From the NCBI GenBank assembly GCA_945893145.1, contig CAMDDZ010000014.1:21364-85363 (forward strand): 64,000 nucleotides of DNA, given 5' to 3'. How positions within the stretch are numbered: the first letter of the stretch is position 1; each line of letters starts with the position of its first letter. The stretch is from Rhodoplanes serenus. Its GTDB lineage: Bacteria > Pseudomonadota > Alphaproteobacteria > Rhizobiales > Xanthobacteraceae. Shown here in pieces: positions 52,175-60,931 of this stretch. The translations under genes and the position numbers were made by a program. Under the pieces are notes generated by a model. That model did not search any database and had not been told where the DNA came from. It saw only the letters and a list, made by a program, of their open reading frames with translations.

Positions 52175-53131
52175 CTACAACTTCAGCAACCGTTTCGCGT
52201 TGTTATACGCAATATCCGCCCGCACCTTTTCGTCGAGCTTTTCGGTGTCGAGCCACTGGCCGGCGACCTCTGCCTTCTCGAACGGATAATCCGCGCTGAA
52301 CATGATGCGCTCGTGGCCGAGCGCCGCGATCGCACAGTTGAGCGGCTCGGCCGAGCACATGCCGGACGTCGTGATCTCGATGTTCGATTTGATGTAGTGC
52401 GACACCGGGTGCTTCAGCCCCACGTTGTAGAAATCCGGGCCGGTGCGGCTGTCAAAGCGCCAGAGCAGGAACGGCAGGGTCTCGCCCATGTGGCCGAGGC
52501 CCAGGCGCGCCTTGGGGAAGCGGTCGAACACGCCGCCGAAGATGAGGCGCAGCGCGTGCGAGCCGGTCTCGAAGGTCCACTCCCAGGTGGCGCGGCGCAG
52601 GCCGGGATGGCCCTGCAGCACCGGCGCGACCGTCACCGGATCGGTTGGGTGGATGTAGATCAGTGTGTCCAGCGCCTCGGCGCGCTCCCAGAACGGCGTC
52701 AGCGACGGATGGTCGAGATATTGCCCATTGGTGTGGCCGTTGATCATGGCCCCGCAGAATTTCAGCTGCTTGACGCAGCGCTCTAGCTCGTCCGCTGCCG
52801 CCTTGGCATCCTGCATCGGCAGATGCGCGAAGCCCGAATAGCGGTCAGGCCGCTTCTGCACTTCCTTGGCCAGGAAATCGTTGCCGGCCTTGGCGTTGCG
52901 GATCGCGGCGGTGGCGTTCGTTTCAGCCTGCACGCCGGGTCCGGCGAGGCCCAGCACGGCGCGCTCGATGCCCGCCTTGTCCATCGAGGCGAGCCGCTGC
53001 TCGCCGAAATCGGTATTGAGCGCGAGCAGCCGCTCGCGCTTGGCTGCCGGCATCTCGGCGACCGTCGGGTTCCAATATTCGATGAAGTCCGGGCAGAGGA
53101 AATGCTCCTCGAGCGCGATCTTCTTGACCAA
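52175..53131 (-). CDS. Metal-dependent amidohydrolase/decarboxylase (ACMSD / gamma-resorcylate decarboxylase type)
   Basis: This 318-residue protein has the E-x-H metal motif 'IALEEHFLCPDF', a conserved histidine in 'LIYIHPTDPVTVAP', 'LGHMGETLPFLLWR' and the C-terminal aspartate in 'FSADYPFE', as in nonoxidative aromatic decarboxylases. The TTG start at 53131 is chosen since GGGAGGG lies upstream and homology begins there. It is divergent from the IclR gene and likely under its control, in an aromatic breakdown pathway. Confidence 0.88.
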   Translation of the reverse strand: MVKKIALEEHFLCPDFIEYWNPTVAEMPAAKRERLLALNTDFGEQRLASMDKAGIERAVLGLAGPGVQAETNATAAIRNAKAGNDFLAKEVQKRPDRYSGFAHLPMQDAKAAADELERCVKQLKFCGAMINGHTNGQYLDHPSLTPFWERAEALDTLIYIHPTDPVTVAPVLQGHPGLRRATWEWTFETGSHALRLIFGGVFDRFPKARLGLGHMGETLPFLLWRFDSRTGPDFYNVGLKHPVSHYIKSNIEITTSGMCSAEPLNCAIAALGHERIMFSADYPFEKAEVAGQWLDTEKLDEKVRADIAYNNAKRLLKL

Positions 53132-53228
53132 ACTGCCCTCCCATAATCGCAATGCAATGCGGCGCGTTTTTCTGCTTCTCGCTGTACCGGATATTGGGCT
53201 AGCCTGTACCATCATGCAAGCAAACTTA

Positions 53229-53246
53229 GGTTGCTGCTAAGCAACC
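53229..53246. promoter_or_regulatory. Inverted repeat in the IclR control region
   Basis: GGTTGC (53229-53234) and GCAACC (53241-53246) face each other over a 6-base centre, 21 bases before the IclR start and between the divergent amidohydrolase and iclR-type genes. It is a candidate operator for the IclR protein. Confidence 0.4.
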
Positions 53247-53267
53247 CGTCGAAGCCTTTTGTGTCCC

Positions 53268-54032
53268 ATGAGCGCCACGTCCGAGAAAAATCAGATCCAG
53301 GTCATTGGCCGTGCCGCGCGCATCCTGCGCGCGCTGGAAGGCGAGGCGCAGGGGCTGAGCCTCGGCGAGCTTGCGCGCCGCACAGAGCTCGCGCGCTCGA
53401 CCGTGCAGCGCATCGTCGCCTCGCTGGAAGCTGAGAATCTCCTGAGCGCAGCGTCGCCAAACGGCCGGATGCGGCTCGGCCCGGCGATCTTGAAGCTCGC
53501 CTCGTCGGTGCGCGGCGACTTCGTGACGCGGGCGCGGCCGTTCATCACCAAATTGTCGAACGAGCTCAGCGAAACCGTCGATCTCGCCGCCGTGCGCAAA
53601 GACCATCTGACATTCGTCGATCAGGTGATCGGCTCGCACCGCCTGCGCACGGTCTCGGCGGTTGGCGAGAGCTTCCCGTTGCACTGCACCGCGAACGGCA
53701 AGGCCTATCTCAGCCAGCTGGACGACGCTGTAATCGAGCGGCTGATCGGCCACAGCTATGAGGCGCGCACGCCCAACACGCTGACCCGGATCAGCGAGCT
53801 GTTGCCGGAGCTTCGCGCCGCGCGGCGCACCGGCGTCGCCTATGACAGCGAGGAGCATACGCTCGGCATCAGCGCGGTCGGCGTGGCGCTGCACGATCCG
53901 CTCGGCAACGCGATTGCAATCTCGGTGCCGGTGCCGAGCCTGCGCTTCAAGCAGATGCACAAGCTGATCGCCGAGCGATTGCTTGCCACCAAGCGCGCCA
54001 TGCAGGCCGATTGGAGCGCAATCGCGGCTTAA
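53268..54032 (+). CDS. IclR family transcriptional regulator
   Basis: This 254-residue protein has an N-terminal winged helix ('RILRALEGEAQGLSLGELAR', 'LARSTVQRIVASLEAENLLS') and a C-terminal ligand-binding GAF-like domain ('FPLHCTANGKAYLSQLDD', 'RTGVAYDSEEHTLGISAVGV'). ATG 53268 is preferred to TTG 53259. It lies between the divergent decarboxylase-type gene and the cyclase-cupin-SDR run, and probably senses a pathway intermediate. An inverted repeat is at 53229-53246. Confidence 0.94.
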   Translation: MSATSEKNQIQVIGRAARILRALEGEAQGLSLGELARRTELARSTVQRIVASLEAENLLSAASPNGRMRLGPAILKLASSVRGDFVTRARPFITKLSNELSETVDLAAVRKDHLTFVDQVIGSHRLRTVSAVGESFPLHCTANGKAYLSQLDDAVIERLIGHSYEARTPNTLTRISELLPELRAARRTGVAYDSEEHTLGISAVGVALHDPLGNAIAISVPVPSLRFKQMHKLIAERLLATKRAMQADWSAIAA

Positions 54033-54090
54033 CGAATTGCGCCGGCGCGGAACGCGGCGGCGGACATAGAAACGATCGGAGGAGCAAGCC

Positions 54091-54936
54091 TTGACCAAGA
54101 AAATCCGCGGCGTGGCGTTCGAGGAGAACCTCAAGAACGATATGGGGCTCGAGTTCTACAACCTGTCGCATCGGTTCGGGTACCAGTCGCCGAACTGGCC
54201 GTACTTCGAAGACGTCAAGATCGAGCGCATCCACTACATGGCGAAGTCGGGCGTGCTGTCGCAGCGCATCACGACTTCGATGCACAACACCACCCACATC
54301 GACGCGCCCGCTCACGTTGTGCAGGGCACGCCCTTCATCGACGAGGTGCCGCTGCCGCATTTTTTCGGTTCCGGCATCGTGGTGTCGATCCCGAAAAAGA
54401 AGTGGGAGCCGATCACCGGCGACGACCTGGAGAAGGCCTGCGGCAAGATCGTGCGGCCGCGCGACGTGGTGATTGTGAACACCGGCTGGCACCACCAATA
54501 CGAGGACAGCGAAGATTATTTCTGCCGTTCGCCGGGCTTCGTGTCGTCGGCCGGGCATTGGTTCGTGGATAAGAAGGTCAAGGTCGTCGGCCACGACACC
54601 CAGGCCAACGATCATCCGCTCGCCACCGCCATCGGCCCGCAGCGCAACGGGCCGCTGCATCCGCATCTCGCCGAGGAGTATCGCGAGTGGTCCGGCGGCC
54701 GCGACTGGAAGGACGATTTCCCGGAATGGGAGCCGGTGCACCGCATCCTGTTCACCAACGGCATCCTCGGTATCGAGAATGTCGGCGGCGATCTCGACAA
54801 GGTCACGGGCCGGCGCTGCACCTTCGCGTTCTTCCCATGGAACTGGGATCGCGGCGACGGCTGCATCATCCGCCTAGTCGCCATCATGGATCCCAAGGGC
54901 AAGTATCGCATCGAAAGCGGCAAGAGGTTCAAATGA
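54091..54936 (+). CDS. Cyclase family (KynB-type) metal-dependent hydrolase
   Basis: This 281-residue protein has the family's zinc motif 'HNTTHIDAPAH' near residue 68, and 'DVVIVNTGWHHQYED' later, both typical of the putative cyclase/KynB family. The start is TTG at 54091, with a strong GGAGGAG six bases upstream. It may hydrolyse a cyclic amide, formamide or lactone. The next cupin gene overlaps its stop by 4 bases (ATGA). Confidence 0.9.
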   Translation: MTKKIRGVAFEENLKNDMGLEFYNLSHRFGYQSPNWPYFEDVKIERIHYMAKSGVLSQRITTSMHNTTHIDAPAHVVQGTPFIDEVPLPHFFGSGIVVSIPKKKWEPITGDDLEKACGKIVRPRDVVIVNTGWHHQYEDSEDYFCRSPGFVSSAGHWFVDKKVKVVGHDTQANDHPLATAIGPQRNGPLHPHLAEEYREWSGGRDWKDDFPEWEPVHRILFTNGILGIENVGGDLDKVTGRRCTFAFFPWNWDRGDGCIIRLVAIMDPKGKYRIESGKRFK

Positions 54937-55274
54937 TTGCGAAGAAGCTCAGCGAGGCGAAGGAATACGTCGCCCCGAACCACCGCGCTTGCTCGACCCT
55001 GCGCCTGTTCGGCGCCGAGGCCGGGGGCTCGAAGGGCCTCATCGCCGGGGTTTCGCATTTCCTTCCTGGCGGCGGTGCCGGCCCCGACGCTTCGCCGCCC
55101 GAGAAGGTCTATTACGTGCTTGAAGGCGAGCTGACGGTCATCGTTGGCGGCAAGGAGACGGTCTTGAAGAAGAACGACTCCTGCTACATCGGGCCGAATG
55201 AGAGCCGCGAGATCGTCAACCGCAGCAATCAGGTCTGCACCATCTTCGTCGCGGTCGCAGCACCACCAGCGTGA
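54933..55274 (+). CDS. Cupin-fold protein
   Basis: This 113-residue cupin has the ligand-bearing strands 'YYVLEGELTVIVGGKETVLK' and 'CYIGPNESREIVNRSNQVCT'. It is coupled by a 4-base overlap to the cyclase gene, so both may act in one step. The first cupin motif lacks a clear His pair, so metal binding is uncertain. No function assigned. Confidence 0.82.
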   Translation: MIAKKLSEAKEYVAPNHRACSTLRLFGAEAGGSKGLIAGVSHFLPGGGAGPDASPPEKVYYVLEGELTVIVGGKETVLKKNDSCYIGPNESREIVNRSNQVCTIFVAVAAPPA

Positions 55275-55333
55275 CGGCAGGGCTCAACAATCCGTTGCCT
55301 TCGTGGGCATGACAGCGAGCAAGTGGTGAAACA

Positions 55334-56149
55334 ATGTCGGAAGATTTTCTGAAAGACCCGCTGTCTCTCTTCAGCGTCAAAGGCAAGACCGCGATCGTCA
55401 CCGGTGCAACCGGCGCTTTCGGCGCTGTCGCGGCCCGGACGCTGGCTGCTGCCGGCGCCAATATGGTGATCTGCGCCAGCAACACAGAGGGGCTGAAGAA
55501 GATCGCGGCGGAGTGCGAAAAACTCGGCGGCAAGGTCGAGATTGTCGCCAAGCGTCCGAGCTCGGAAGAAAACTGCGCGACCATCGTCAACGCGGCCACC
55601 AATCGGTTCAGGAGCCTCGATATCCTGGTGGTGGCATCCGGCCAGAACAAGGTAGCGAAGATCGTCGATCAGAAGGCCGAGGATTTCCTCGACGTGATGG
55701 ACGCCAACGTCACTCAATCCTGGCTGATGGCCCGCGCCTCGGCGCGGCAGATGCTGAAGCAAGGCAAAGACGGCAAGCCCGGCGGCAAGATCATCCTGAT
55801 GTCGTCGGCGCGCGGGCTGCTCGGCCATCCGGCCGGCTACACCGCCTATTGCGCCTCGAAGTCGGCGATTGACGGGATCACCAAGGCGCTGGGCTGCGAA
55901 CTCGGTGCGTCCGGCATCACGGTGAACGCGCTGGGCCCGACCGTCTTCCGCTCGCCGCTGACCGAATGGATGTTTGCCGACGACGAGCGCGGCAAGACCG
56001 TGCGGGCGGGCTTTCTCACCCGCGTACCGAAAGGCCGGCTCGGCGAGCCGGAGGATCTGGCGGGGCCGCTCCTGTTCCTCGCATCCCGGGCGTCGGACTT
56101 CTACACCGGCCACATCCTCTACGCCGACGGCGGCTATACGGCGGGGTAA
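55334..56149 (+). CDS. Short-chain dehydrogenase/reductase
   Basis: This 271-residue SDR has the cofactor motif 'VTGATGAFGAVAARTLAAAG', 'SSARGLLGHPAGYTAYCASK' with the Tyr-x3-Lys pair, and the C-terminal 'YTGHILYADGGYTAG'. The first 15 residues form an extra helix. It follows the cupin by 59 bases and belongs to the IclR-linked run. The substrate is not known. Confidence 0.93.
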   Translation: MSEDFLKDPLSLFSVKGKTAIVTGATGAFGAVAARTLAAAGANMVICASNTEGLKKIAAECEKLGGKVEIVAKRPSSEENCATIVNAATNRFRSLDILVVASGQNKVAKIVDQKAEDFLDVMDANVTQSWLMARASARQMLKQGKDGKPGGKIILMSSARGLLGHPAGYTAYCASKSAIDGITKALGCELGASGITVNALGPTVFRSPLTEWMFADDERGKTVRAGFLTRVPKGRLGEPEDLAGPLLFLASRASDFYTGHILYADGGYTAG

Positions 56150-56154
56150 TGACT

Positions 56155-56276
56155 TGTCCCGGGCGCAATGCAGCGCGGAGCGATGCGTTGCAGACCCGGG
56201 ACCGTTGCAAATTCGGAGCTTGAAACGGTCCCGGATCAGCGGTGCATCACTTCGTGCTGCACCGCGTCCGGGACTC
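56155..56276. repeat. Dispersed GC-rich palindromic repeat
   Basis: GTCCCGGG/CCCGGGAC enclose one hairpin at the left, and GGTCCCGGATCAGCGGTGCA with TGCACCGCGTCCGGGA make a second at the right. This is another rhizobial type of intergenic repeat, unlike the other classes in the window. It lies between the SDR and dehydrogenase genes. Confidence 0.75.
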
Positions 56277-56292
56277 GAGTTGAGAATGCGGC

Positions 56293-57195
56293 ATGAATAA
56301 ACCCAAAATCGCCGTCATCGGCGCGGGCCTGATGGGGCACGGCATCGCGCAGGTGTTTGCGCTGGCCGGCCATGACGTGACGATCACGGATGCGCACAAG
56401 CCCAACCTCGACACCGTCAAGCAGCGCATCGCCACCAACCTGCGCGATCTCGGCGACGACGAGAAAGCCGTCGAACGCGTGCAACTGGTTGCCGATCTCG
56501 CCGATTGCGTGCGCGACGCGGATTTCGTGGTCGAGGCTATCCTCGAAGACATGCCGCTGAAGCAAAAAATCTTCGGCGAGATCGAGCAGCACGTCCGGCC
56601 CACCACCATCCTTGCCAGCAACACCTCGGTGATGCCGATCACGCAGATCATGCAGGGCCTGCGCGACCGCTCGCGCGCGCTCGGCACCCATTGGTGGAAT
56701 CCGCCCTTCCTGGTGCCGCTGGTCGAGGTGATCGGCACGCAATGGACCTCGCAGCAGGTTATCGACTTCACCATGAAGCTGCACGCCGATGCCGGTAAGA
56801 CGCCCGCCCATGTGAAGAAGGACGTGCCGGGCTTCATCGGCAACCGGCTGCAACACGCGCTCTGGCGCGAGGCGGTTTCGCTGGTCGAGCGCGGCATCTG
56901 CGATGCCGAGACGGTGGATGCCGTCATCAAGGCGGCGTTCGGCCGGCGGCTGGCTGTGCTTGGGCCGCTGGAGAACGCCGATCTGGTCGGCACCGATTTG
57001 ACTTTGGCAATCCACAAGACCGTGCTGGCCGACATTGAGAGCCGGCCTGGCCCGTCACCCTATTTGGAACGGCTGGTCGCGGAAGGTAAGCTCGGCTTCA
57101 AGAGCGGCGAGGGCTTCCGCAAGTGGAGCGGCGAGGAACAGGCGGCGCTGCGGGCCAAGGTGCTGCAACATCTGAAGAAGGCGCGAGACGCCTGA
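56293..57195 (+). CDS. 3-hydroxyacyl-CoA dehydrogenase family protein
   Basis: This 300-residue protein has the Rossmann motif 'GAGLMGHGIAQVFALAGHDV' at residues 10-29 and 'THWWNPPFLVPLVEVI' with the catalytic His region near residue 137, followed by 'KKDVPGFIGNRLQHALWREA'. It differs from the Hbd-type protein at 1569-2450 in this region (HWWNPP for HFMNPV). It resembles catabolic hydroxyacid or L-gulonate/lambda-crystallin-like members, so CoA use is not certain. Confidence 0.87.
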   Translation: MNKPKIAVIGAGLMGHGIAQVFALAGHDVTITDAHKPNLDTVKQRIATNLRDLGDDEKAVERVQLVADLADCVRDADFVVEAILEDMPLKQKIFGEIEQHVRPTTILASNTSVMPITQIMQGLRDRSRALGTHWWNPPFLVPLVEVIGTQWTSQQVIDFTMKLHADAGKTPAHVKKDVPGFIGNRLQHALWREAVSLVERGICDAETVDAVIKAAFGRRLAVLGPLENADLVGTDLTLAIHKTVLADIESRPGPSPYLERLVAEGKLGFKSGEGFRKWSGEEQAALRAKVLQHLKKARDA

Positions 57196-57211
57196 AGCCA
57201 GGGAGACGACC

Positions 57212-58477
57212 ATGTCTAAAATCAATCGCCGTGCATTGATCCGATCCGGCGCCGCCGCGATCGCGGCGCCAGCGCTGTTCAACGCCAACTCGGCAAGCGC
57301 GCAGGCCAAGGTCATCAAGATTGGCCACGTCAGCCCGAAGACCGGTCCGCTGGCCGGCTTCGGTGAGGCCGACACGTTCATCCTCGAACAGGTGCGCGGC
57401 CTGCTGGCGAAGGGCCTGCAAAGTGGCGGCCGCACCTATCAGGTGCAGATTGTCTCCAAGGACAGCCAGTCGAGCGGCAGCCGTGCCGCCGAGGTGGCGT
57501 CCGAGCTGATCCTGTCCGACAAGGTCGATCTGCTGGTCACCTCGGGCACACCCGACACCACCAATCCGGTGTCCGACCAGGCCGAGGTCAACGAGGTGCC
57601 GTGCGTCGCCACCAATTGCCCGTGGCAGCCGTATTTCTTCGGCCGCAAGGGCGATCCGGCCAAAGGCTTCAACTGGACCTATCTGTTCTTCTGGGGCCTG
57701 GAGGACGTGATCGCGGCGTTCCTCGCGTTGTGGGACGGCGCGCCGACCAACAAGGTGGTGGGCGGCCTGTTTCCGAACGACGCCGACGGCAACGCCTGGG
57801 GCGACAAGGAGCGCGGACTGCCGCCGGCGCTGGCCGCCGCTGGCTACAAGCTGCTCGATCCCGGCCGCTATCAGGTGATGAACAACGACTTCTCGTCGCA
57901 GATCGCCGCGTTCAAGGCGGCCAACGCCGAGATCGTCACCGGCAATATGATCCCGCCGGACTTCGCCACGTTCTGGTCGCAGGCCGCGCAGCAGGGCTTC
58001 AAGCCGAAGATCGTCACCATCGGCAAGGCGCTGCTGTTCCCCTCGGTGATCAACTCGCTCGGCGCGCGCGGCAACGGGCTCACCTCGGAAATCTGGTGGA
58101 CGCCGAACCATCCGTTCAAGTCGGGCCTCACCGGGCAAAGCTGCAAGCAACTCGCCGACGCTTATGTGACCGCCACCAAGCGGCCGTGGTCGCAGCCGAT
58201 CGGCTTCCAGCACGCGCTCTTTGAAGTTGCGATCGACGTGCTCAAGCGCGCCAAGTCGATCGAGCCGAAGGCGATCCTGGATTCGATCGTCGCCACCAAC
58301 TACCAGTCGATCGTCGGCCCGGTGCAGTGGACCGGAAAGCCGGTGAAGAACGTCACCAAGACGCCGCTGGTCGCCGGCCAGTGGCAGCGCAAGGGCGACA
58401 AGTTCGAGCTGGTGATCACGGCGAACCGGCCCGCCCCGAACATTCCGACCGGCGGGAAGCTGGAATTGTTGAGCTAG
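57212..58477 (+). CDS. Branched-chain amino acid-type ABC transporter substrate-binding protein
   Basis: This 421-residue type I periplasmic binding protein has a twin-arginine-like signal ('INRRALIRSGAAAIAAPALF') ending near 'SASAQA'. The mature start is 'IKIGHVSPKTGPLAGFGEAD'. It is the cognate binding protein of the LivGFHM genes that follow, after a dispersed repeat. Ligand unknown; given the context, an aromatic or other carboxylate is more likely than leucine. Confidence 0.93.
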   Translation: MSKINRRALIRSGAAAIAAPALFNANSASAQAKVIKIGHVSPKTGPLAGFGEADTFILEQVRGLLAKGLQSGGRTYQVQIVSKDSQSSGSRAAEVASELILSDKVDLLVTSGTPDTTNPVSDQAEVNEVPCVATNCPWQPYFFGRKGDPAKGFNWTYLFFWGLEDVIAAFLALWDGAPTNKVVGGLFPNDADGNAWGDKERGLPPALAAAGYKLLDPGRYQVMNNDFSSQIAAFKAANAEIVTGNMIPPDFATFWSQAAQQGFKPKIVTIGKALLFPSVINSLGARGNGLTSEIWWTPNHPFKSGLTGQSCKQLADAYVTATKRPWSQPIGFQHALFEVAIDVLKRAKSIEPKAILDSIVATNYQSIVGPVQWTGKPVKNVTKTPLVAGQWQRKGDKFELVITANRPAPNIPTGGKLELLS

Positions 58478-58490
58478 GTAAAGCCCTTGC

Positions 58491-58620
58491 TCACCTCTCC
58501 CCGCGTGCGGGGAGAGGTCGACGCGCGAAGCGCGTCGGGTGAGGGGGCTGCGCCGCAAGTCTGAGCCTGGGGCGACGCCCCCTCACCCCGACCCTCTCCC
58601 CGCAAGCGGGGAGAGGGAGA
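58491..58620. repeat. Dispersed double-hairpin repeat (copy 2)
   Basis: Left arm at 58493-58518 and right arm near 58592-58619 are nearly identical to those at 52023-52146, but the centre differs. The downstream livG-type ORF runs through it in frame ('PPHPDPLPASGERE'), a known trap for start-codon calling. Confidence 0.85.
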
Positions 58621-58634
58621 ACCGCGCCGGGTCG

Positions 58635-59366
58635 ATGACTATGCCGATCCTCTCCCTCCAAAAAATCTCCAAACGCTTCGGCGCCGTCGTCGTCGCGGAT
58701 GGCATCGACCTGACGCTCGGCGAGGGCGAGGCCCTCGGCGTCATTGGCCCGAACGGCGCCGGCAAGACGACTTTATTTGGCATCATCACCGGCACGGTCG
58801 CGCCCGACTCCGGCCGCGTCTTGTTCGCCGGCGAGGACGTCACGCGCGCTGCGCCAGAGCGCCGCTGCCGGATGGGCATCGCGCGATCATTCCAGATTCC
58901 GCAGCCATTTGGCGGCATGACGGTGTTCGAGAACCTCGTGGTGGCGGCAGCTTTCGGCGGGGGCAAACGTGAGCGCGACGTCTATCCGCGCTGTGCCGAA
59001 CTGCTCGACCAATGCGGGCTGGCCGACAAAGCCAACCGGCGCGCCGGCTCGCTCGCCTTGCTGGATCGCAAGCGGCTCGAGCTTGCGCGGGCGCTTGCGA
59101 CCGAGCCACGCGTGCTGCTGCTCGACGAGGTCGCCGGCGGTCTGATCGAGCACGAAACTGCGGCGCTGGTCGCGCTGGTGAAAGACGTGCGCGCGCGGGG
59201 CGTGTCGATCATCTGGATCGAGCACATCGTGCATGCGCTGATCGCGGCGGTGGACCGGCTCGTCGTGCTGCACGGCGGCGCGCTGATCGCGGAGGGCCTG
59301 CCAGCCGAAGTGATCCGCCGCCCGCAGGTCGCGGAAATCTATATGGGGATCGAGGCCGATGCCTGA
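58635..59366 (+). CDS. ABC transporter ATP-binding protein (LivG-type)
   Basis: This 243-residue ATPase has the Walker A 'GPNGAGKTT' (38-46) and Walker B 'RVLLLDEVAGGL', where the usual 'DEPAAG' proline is valine. The signature is altered: 'GSLALLDRKRLELARAL' in place of LSxGQQ. ATG 58635 is chosen since upstream codons lie in the repeat; ATG 58641 is also possible. It overlaps the LivF gene by 8 bases. Confidence 0.92.
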   Translation: MTMPILSLQKISKRFGAVVVADGIDLTLGEGEALGVIGPNGAGKTTLFGIITGTVAPDSGRVLFAGEDVTRAAPERRCRMGIARSFQIPQPFGGMTVFENLVVAAAFGGGKRERDVYPRCAELLDQCGLADKANRRAGSLALLDRKRLELARALATEPRVLLLDEVAGGLIEHETAALVALVKDVRARGVSIIWIEHIVHALIAAVDRLVVLHGGALIAEGLPAEVIRRPQVAEIYMGIEADA

Positions 59367-60063
59367 GCCTTTGCTGGAGGTGCGCGGCCTCGACGCCCAC
59401 TACGGCGACTTCCGGGCGCTGTTTGGCGTGTCGCTCGATGCCGCTCACGGCCAGATCGTCGCCGTGATCGGCGCCAACGGCGCCGGCAAGAGCACGCTGC
59501 TGAAGTCCATCGCCGGGATGATGCGGGCACGCCGCGACTCCGTCCTGTTCGCTGGCGAGCCGATCGGCGATCTGGCGGCGCATGCCGTGGTGGCGCGCGG
59601 CATCGCGCTGGTGCCGGAGGGGCGGCGGTTGTTTCCTTCGCTGACCGTTGAGGAGAACTTGCTGATCGGCGGCCGGCTCGGCCGTCCGGGGCCGTGGGAT
59701 CTCAAGCGCGTCTATGAGCTGTTTCCGATCCTTGCCGAGCGCCGCAACCAGCCGGCGCCGTCGCTGTCGGGCGGCCAGCAGCAGATGGTCGCCATCGGTC
59801 GCGCGCTGATGTCAAATCCGCGGCTTCTGCTGTGCGACGAGATCAGCCTCGGCCTTGCGCCGATCATCATCCGCGACATCTACGCCCGCATTCCCGCCAT
59901 CGTGGCCGAAGGCCTATCGCTAGTCATCGTCGAGCAAGACATCGTGCAGGCGTTGAAGATCGCGAGCCATATTTATTGTTTGCAGGAAGGCCGCGTCGCG
60001 CTTTCGGGCGAGGCTGGCGCGCTCACGCGGGAAAAAATTTCCGCGGCTTATTTCGGGGTCTGA
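59359..60063 (+). CDS. ABC transporter ATP-binding protein (LivF-type)
   Basis: This 234-residue ATPase is fully canonical: Walker A 'GANGAGKSTLL', signature 'SLSGGQQQMVAIGRALM', Walker B 'LLLCDEISLGLAP' and the H-loop region 'SLVIVEQDIVQAL'. It pairs with the LivG-type protein to drive the LivHM channel. It overlaps livG by 8 bases, and the next gene begins after 1 base. Confidence 0.95.
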   Translation: MPEPLLEVRGLDAHYGDFRALFGVSLDAAHGQIVAVIGANGAGKSTLLKSIAGMMRARRDSVLFAGEPIGDLAAHAVVARGIALVPEGRRLFPSLTVEENLLIGGRLGRPGPWDLKRVYELFPILAERRNQPAPSLSGGQQQMVAIGRALMSNPRLLLCDEISLGLAPIIIRDIYARIPAIVAEGLSLVIVEQDIVQALKIASHIYCLQEGRVALSGEAGALTREKISAAYFGV

Positions 60064-60064
60064 C

Positions 60065-60931
60065 GTGCAGTGGTTGAACACCATCCTGCAAGGCATCCTG
60101 CTCGGCGGGCTGTACGCCATGTTTGCGGCGGGCCTGTCGCTAATCTTCGGCGTGATGCGGCTCGTCAACATCGCGCACGGCGACCTGATCGTGCTCGCGG
60201 CCTACATCGCGCTGGTGACTGTGCAGGCGCTCGGCGTCAATCCACTGGTCGCGCTGATTATCGTGGTGCCGGCGATGGCGGGCATCGGTTATGCGCTGCA
60301 GCGCGGCCTGCTCAACCGCACGCTGGGCGATGATCTGTTGCCGCCCCTGCTGGTGACGTTCGGGCTCTCGGTCATCATCCAGAACGGGCTGCTGGAATTG
60401 TTCACCGCCGACAGCGTCAAGCTCAACGCCGGAGCGATCGAGATCGCGAGCATCCAGCTCGGCGGGGGGCTCGCGGTCGGCACATTGCCGCTCTTGCAGT
60501 TCGGTCTCGCCGTTGCGGTGATCGGCGGACTGCAATGGCTGTTCTATCGGACTGCGCTCGGCCGGGCCTTCCGCGCCACCTCCGACGATCAATCGGTCGC
60601 GCAGCTCATGGGGCTCAACAATGCGCATATCTTCGGCCTCGCCATGGCGATCTCGCTGGCGGTCGTCGCCGTCGCGGGTGTGCTGCTGGCGGTGCGCGCC
60701 AATTTCGATCCGTCGATCGGTCCGGCGCGGCTGATCTTCGGCTTCGAGGCGGTGATCATCGGCGGGCTCGGCAGCCTGTGGGGCACGCTGGTCGGCGGCA
60801 TCATCCTGGGCGTTGCGCAGGCCATCGGAGCACAACTCGATCCCGGCTGGAATCTGTTGGCGGGCCATCTCGCCTTTCTGCTGGTGCTGGCGCTCAAGCC
60901 CGAGGGTCTGTTTCCCAAGGTGCAAGGATGA
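60065..60931 (+). CDS. Branched-chain amino acid-type ABC permease (LivH-type)
   Basis: This 288-residue membrane protein has about eight hydrophobic segments. 'LQGILLGGLYAMFAAGLSLI' and 'VMRLVNIAHGDLIVLAAYIA' and 'GLGSLWGTLVGGIILGVAQA' are hallmarks of LivH. GTG at 60065 is the start. Its stop overlaps the LivM start by 4 bases (ATGA). Confidence 0.95.
   Translation: MQWLNTILQGILLGGLYAMFAAGLSLIFGVMRLVNIAHGDLIVLAAYIALVTVQALGVNPLVALIIVVPAMAGIGYALQRGLLNRTLGDDLLPPLLVTFGLSVIIQNGLLELFTADSVKLNAGAIEIASIQLGGGLAVGTLPLLQFGLAVAVIGGLQWLFYRTALGRAFRATSDDQSVAQLMGLNNAHIFGLAMAISLAVVAVAGVLLAVRANFDPSIGPARLIFGFEAVIIGGLGSLWGTLVGGIILGVAQAIGAQLDPGWNLLAGHLAFLLVLALKPEGLFPKVQG

Noticed and set aside
52066..52299. 77-codon plus-strand frame
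   Set aside because: It is mainly repeat sequence plus antisense of the amidohydrolase gene.
55275..55333. Repeat-like stretch before the SDR gene
   Set aside because: CCTTCGTGGGCATGACAGCG resembles one end of the dispersed repeats, but no paired arm is present.
58539..58634. 32-codon upstream extension of the LivG-type protein
   Set aside because: It is a translation of the dispersed repeat ('PPHPDPLPASGERE'), not part of the protein.
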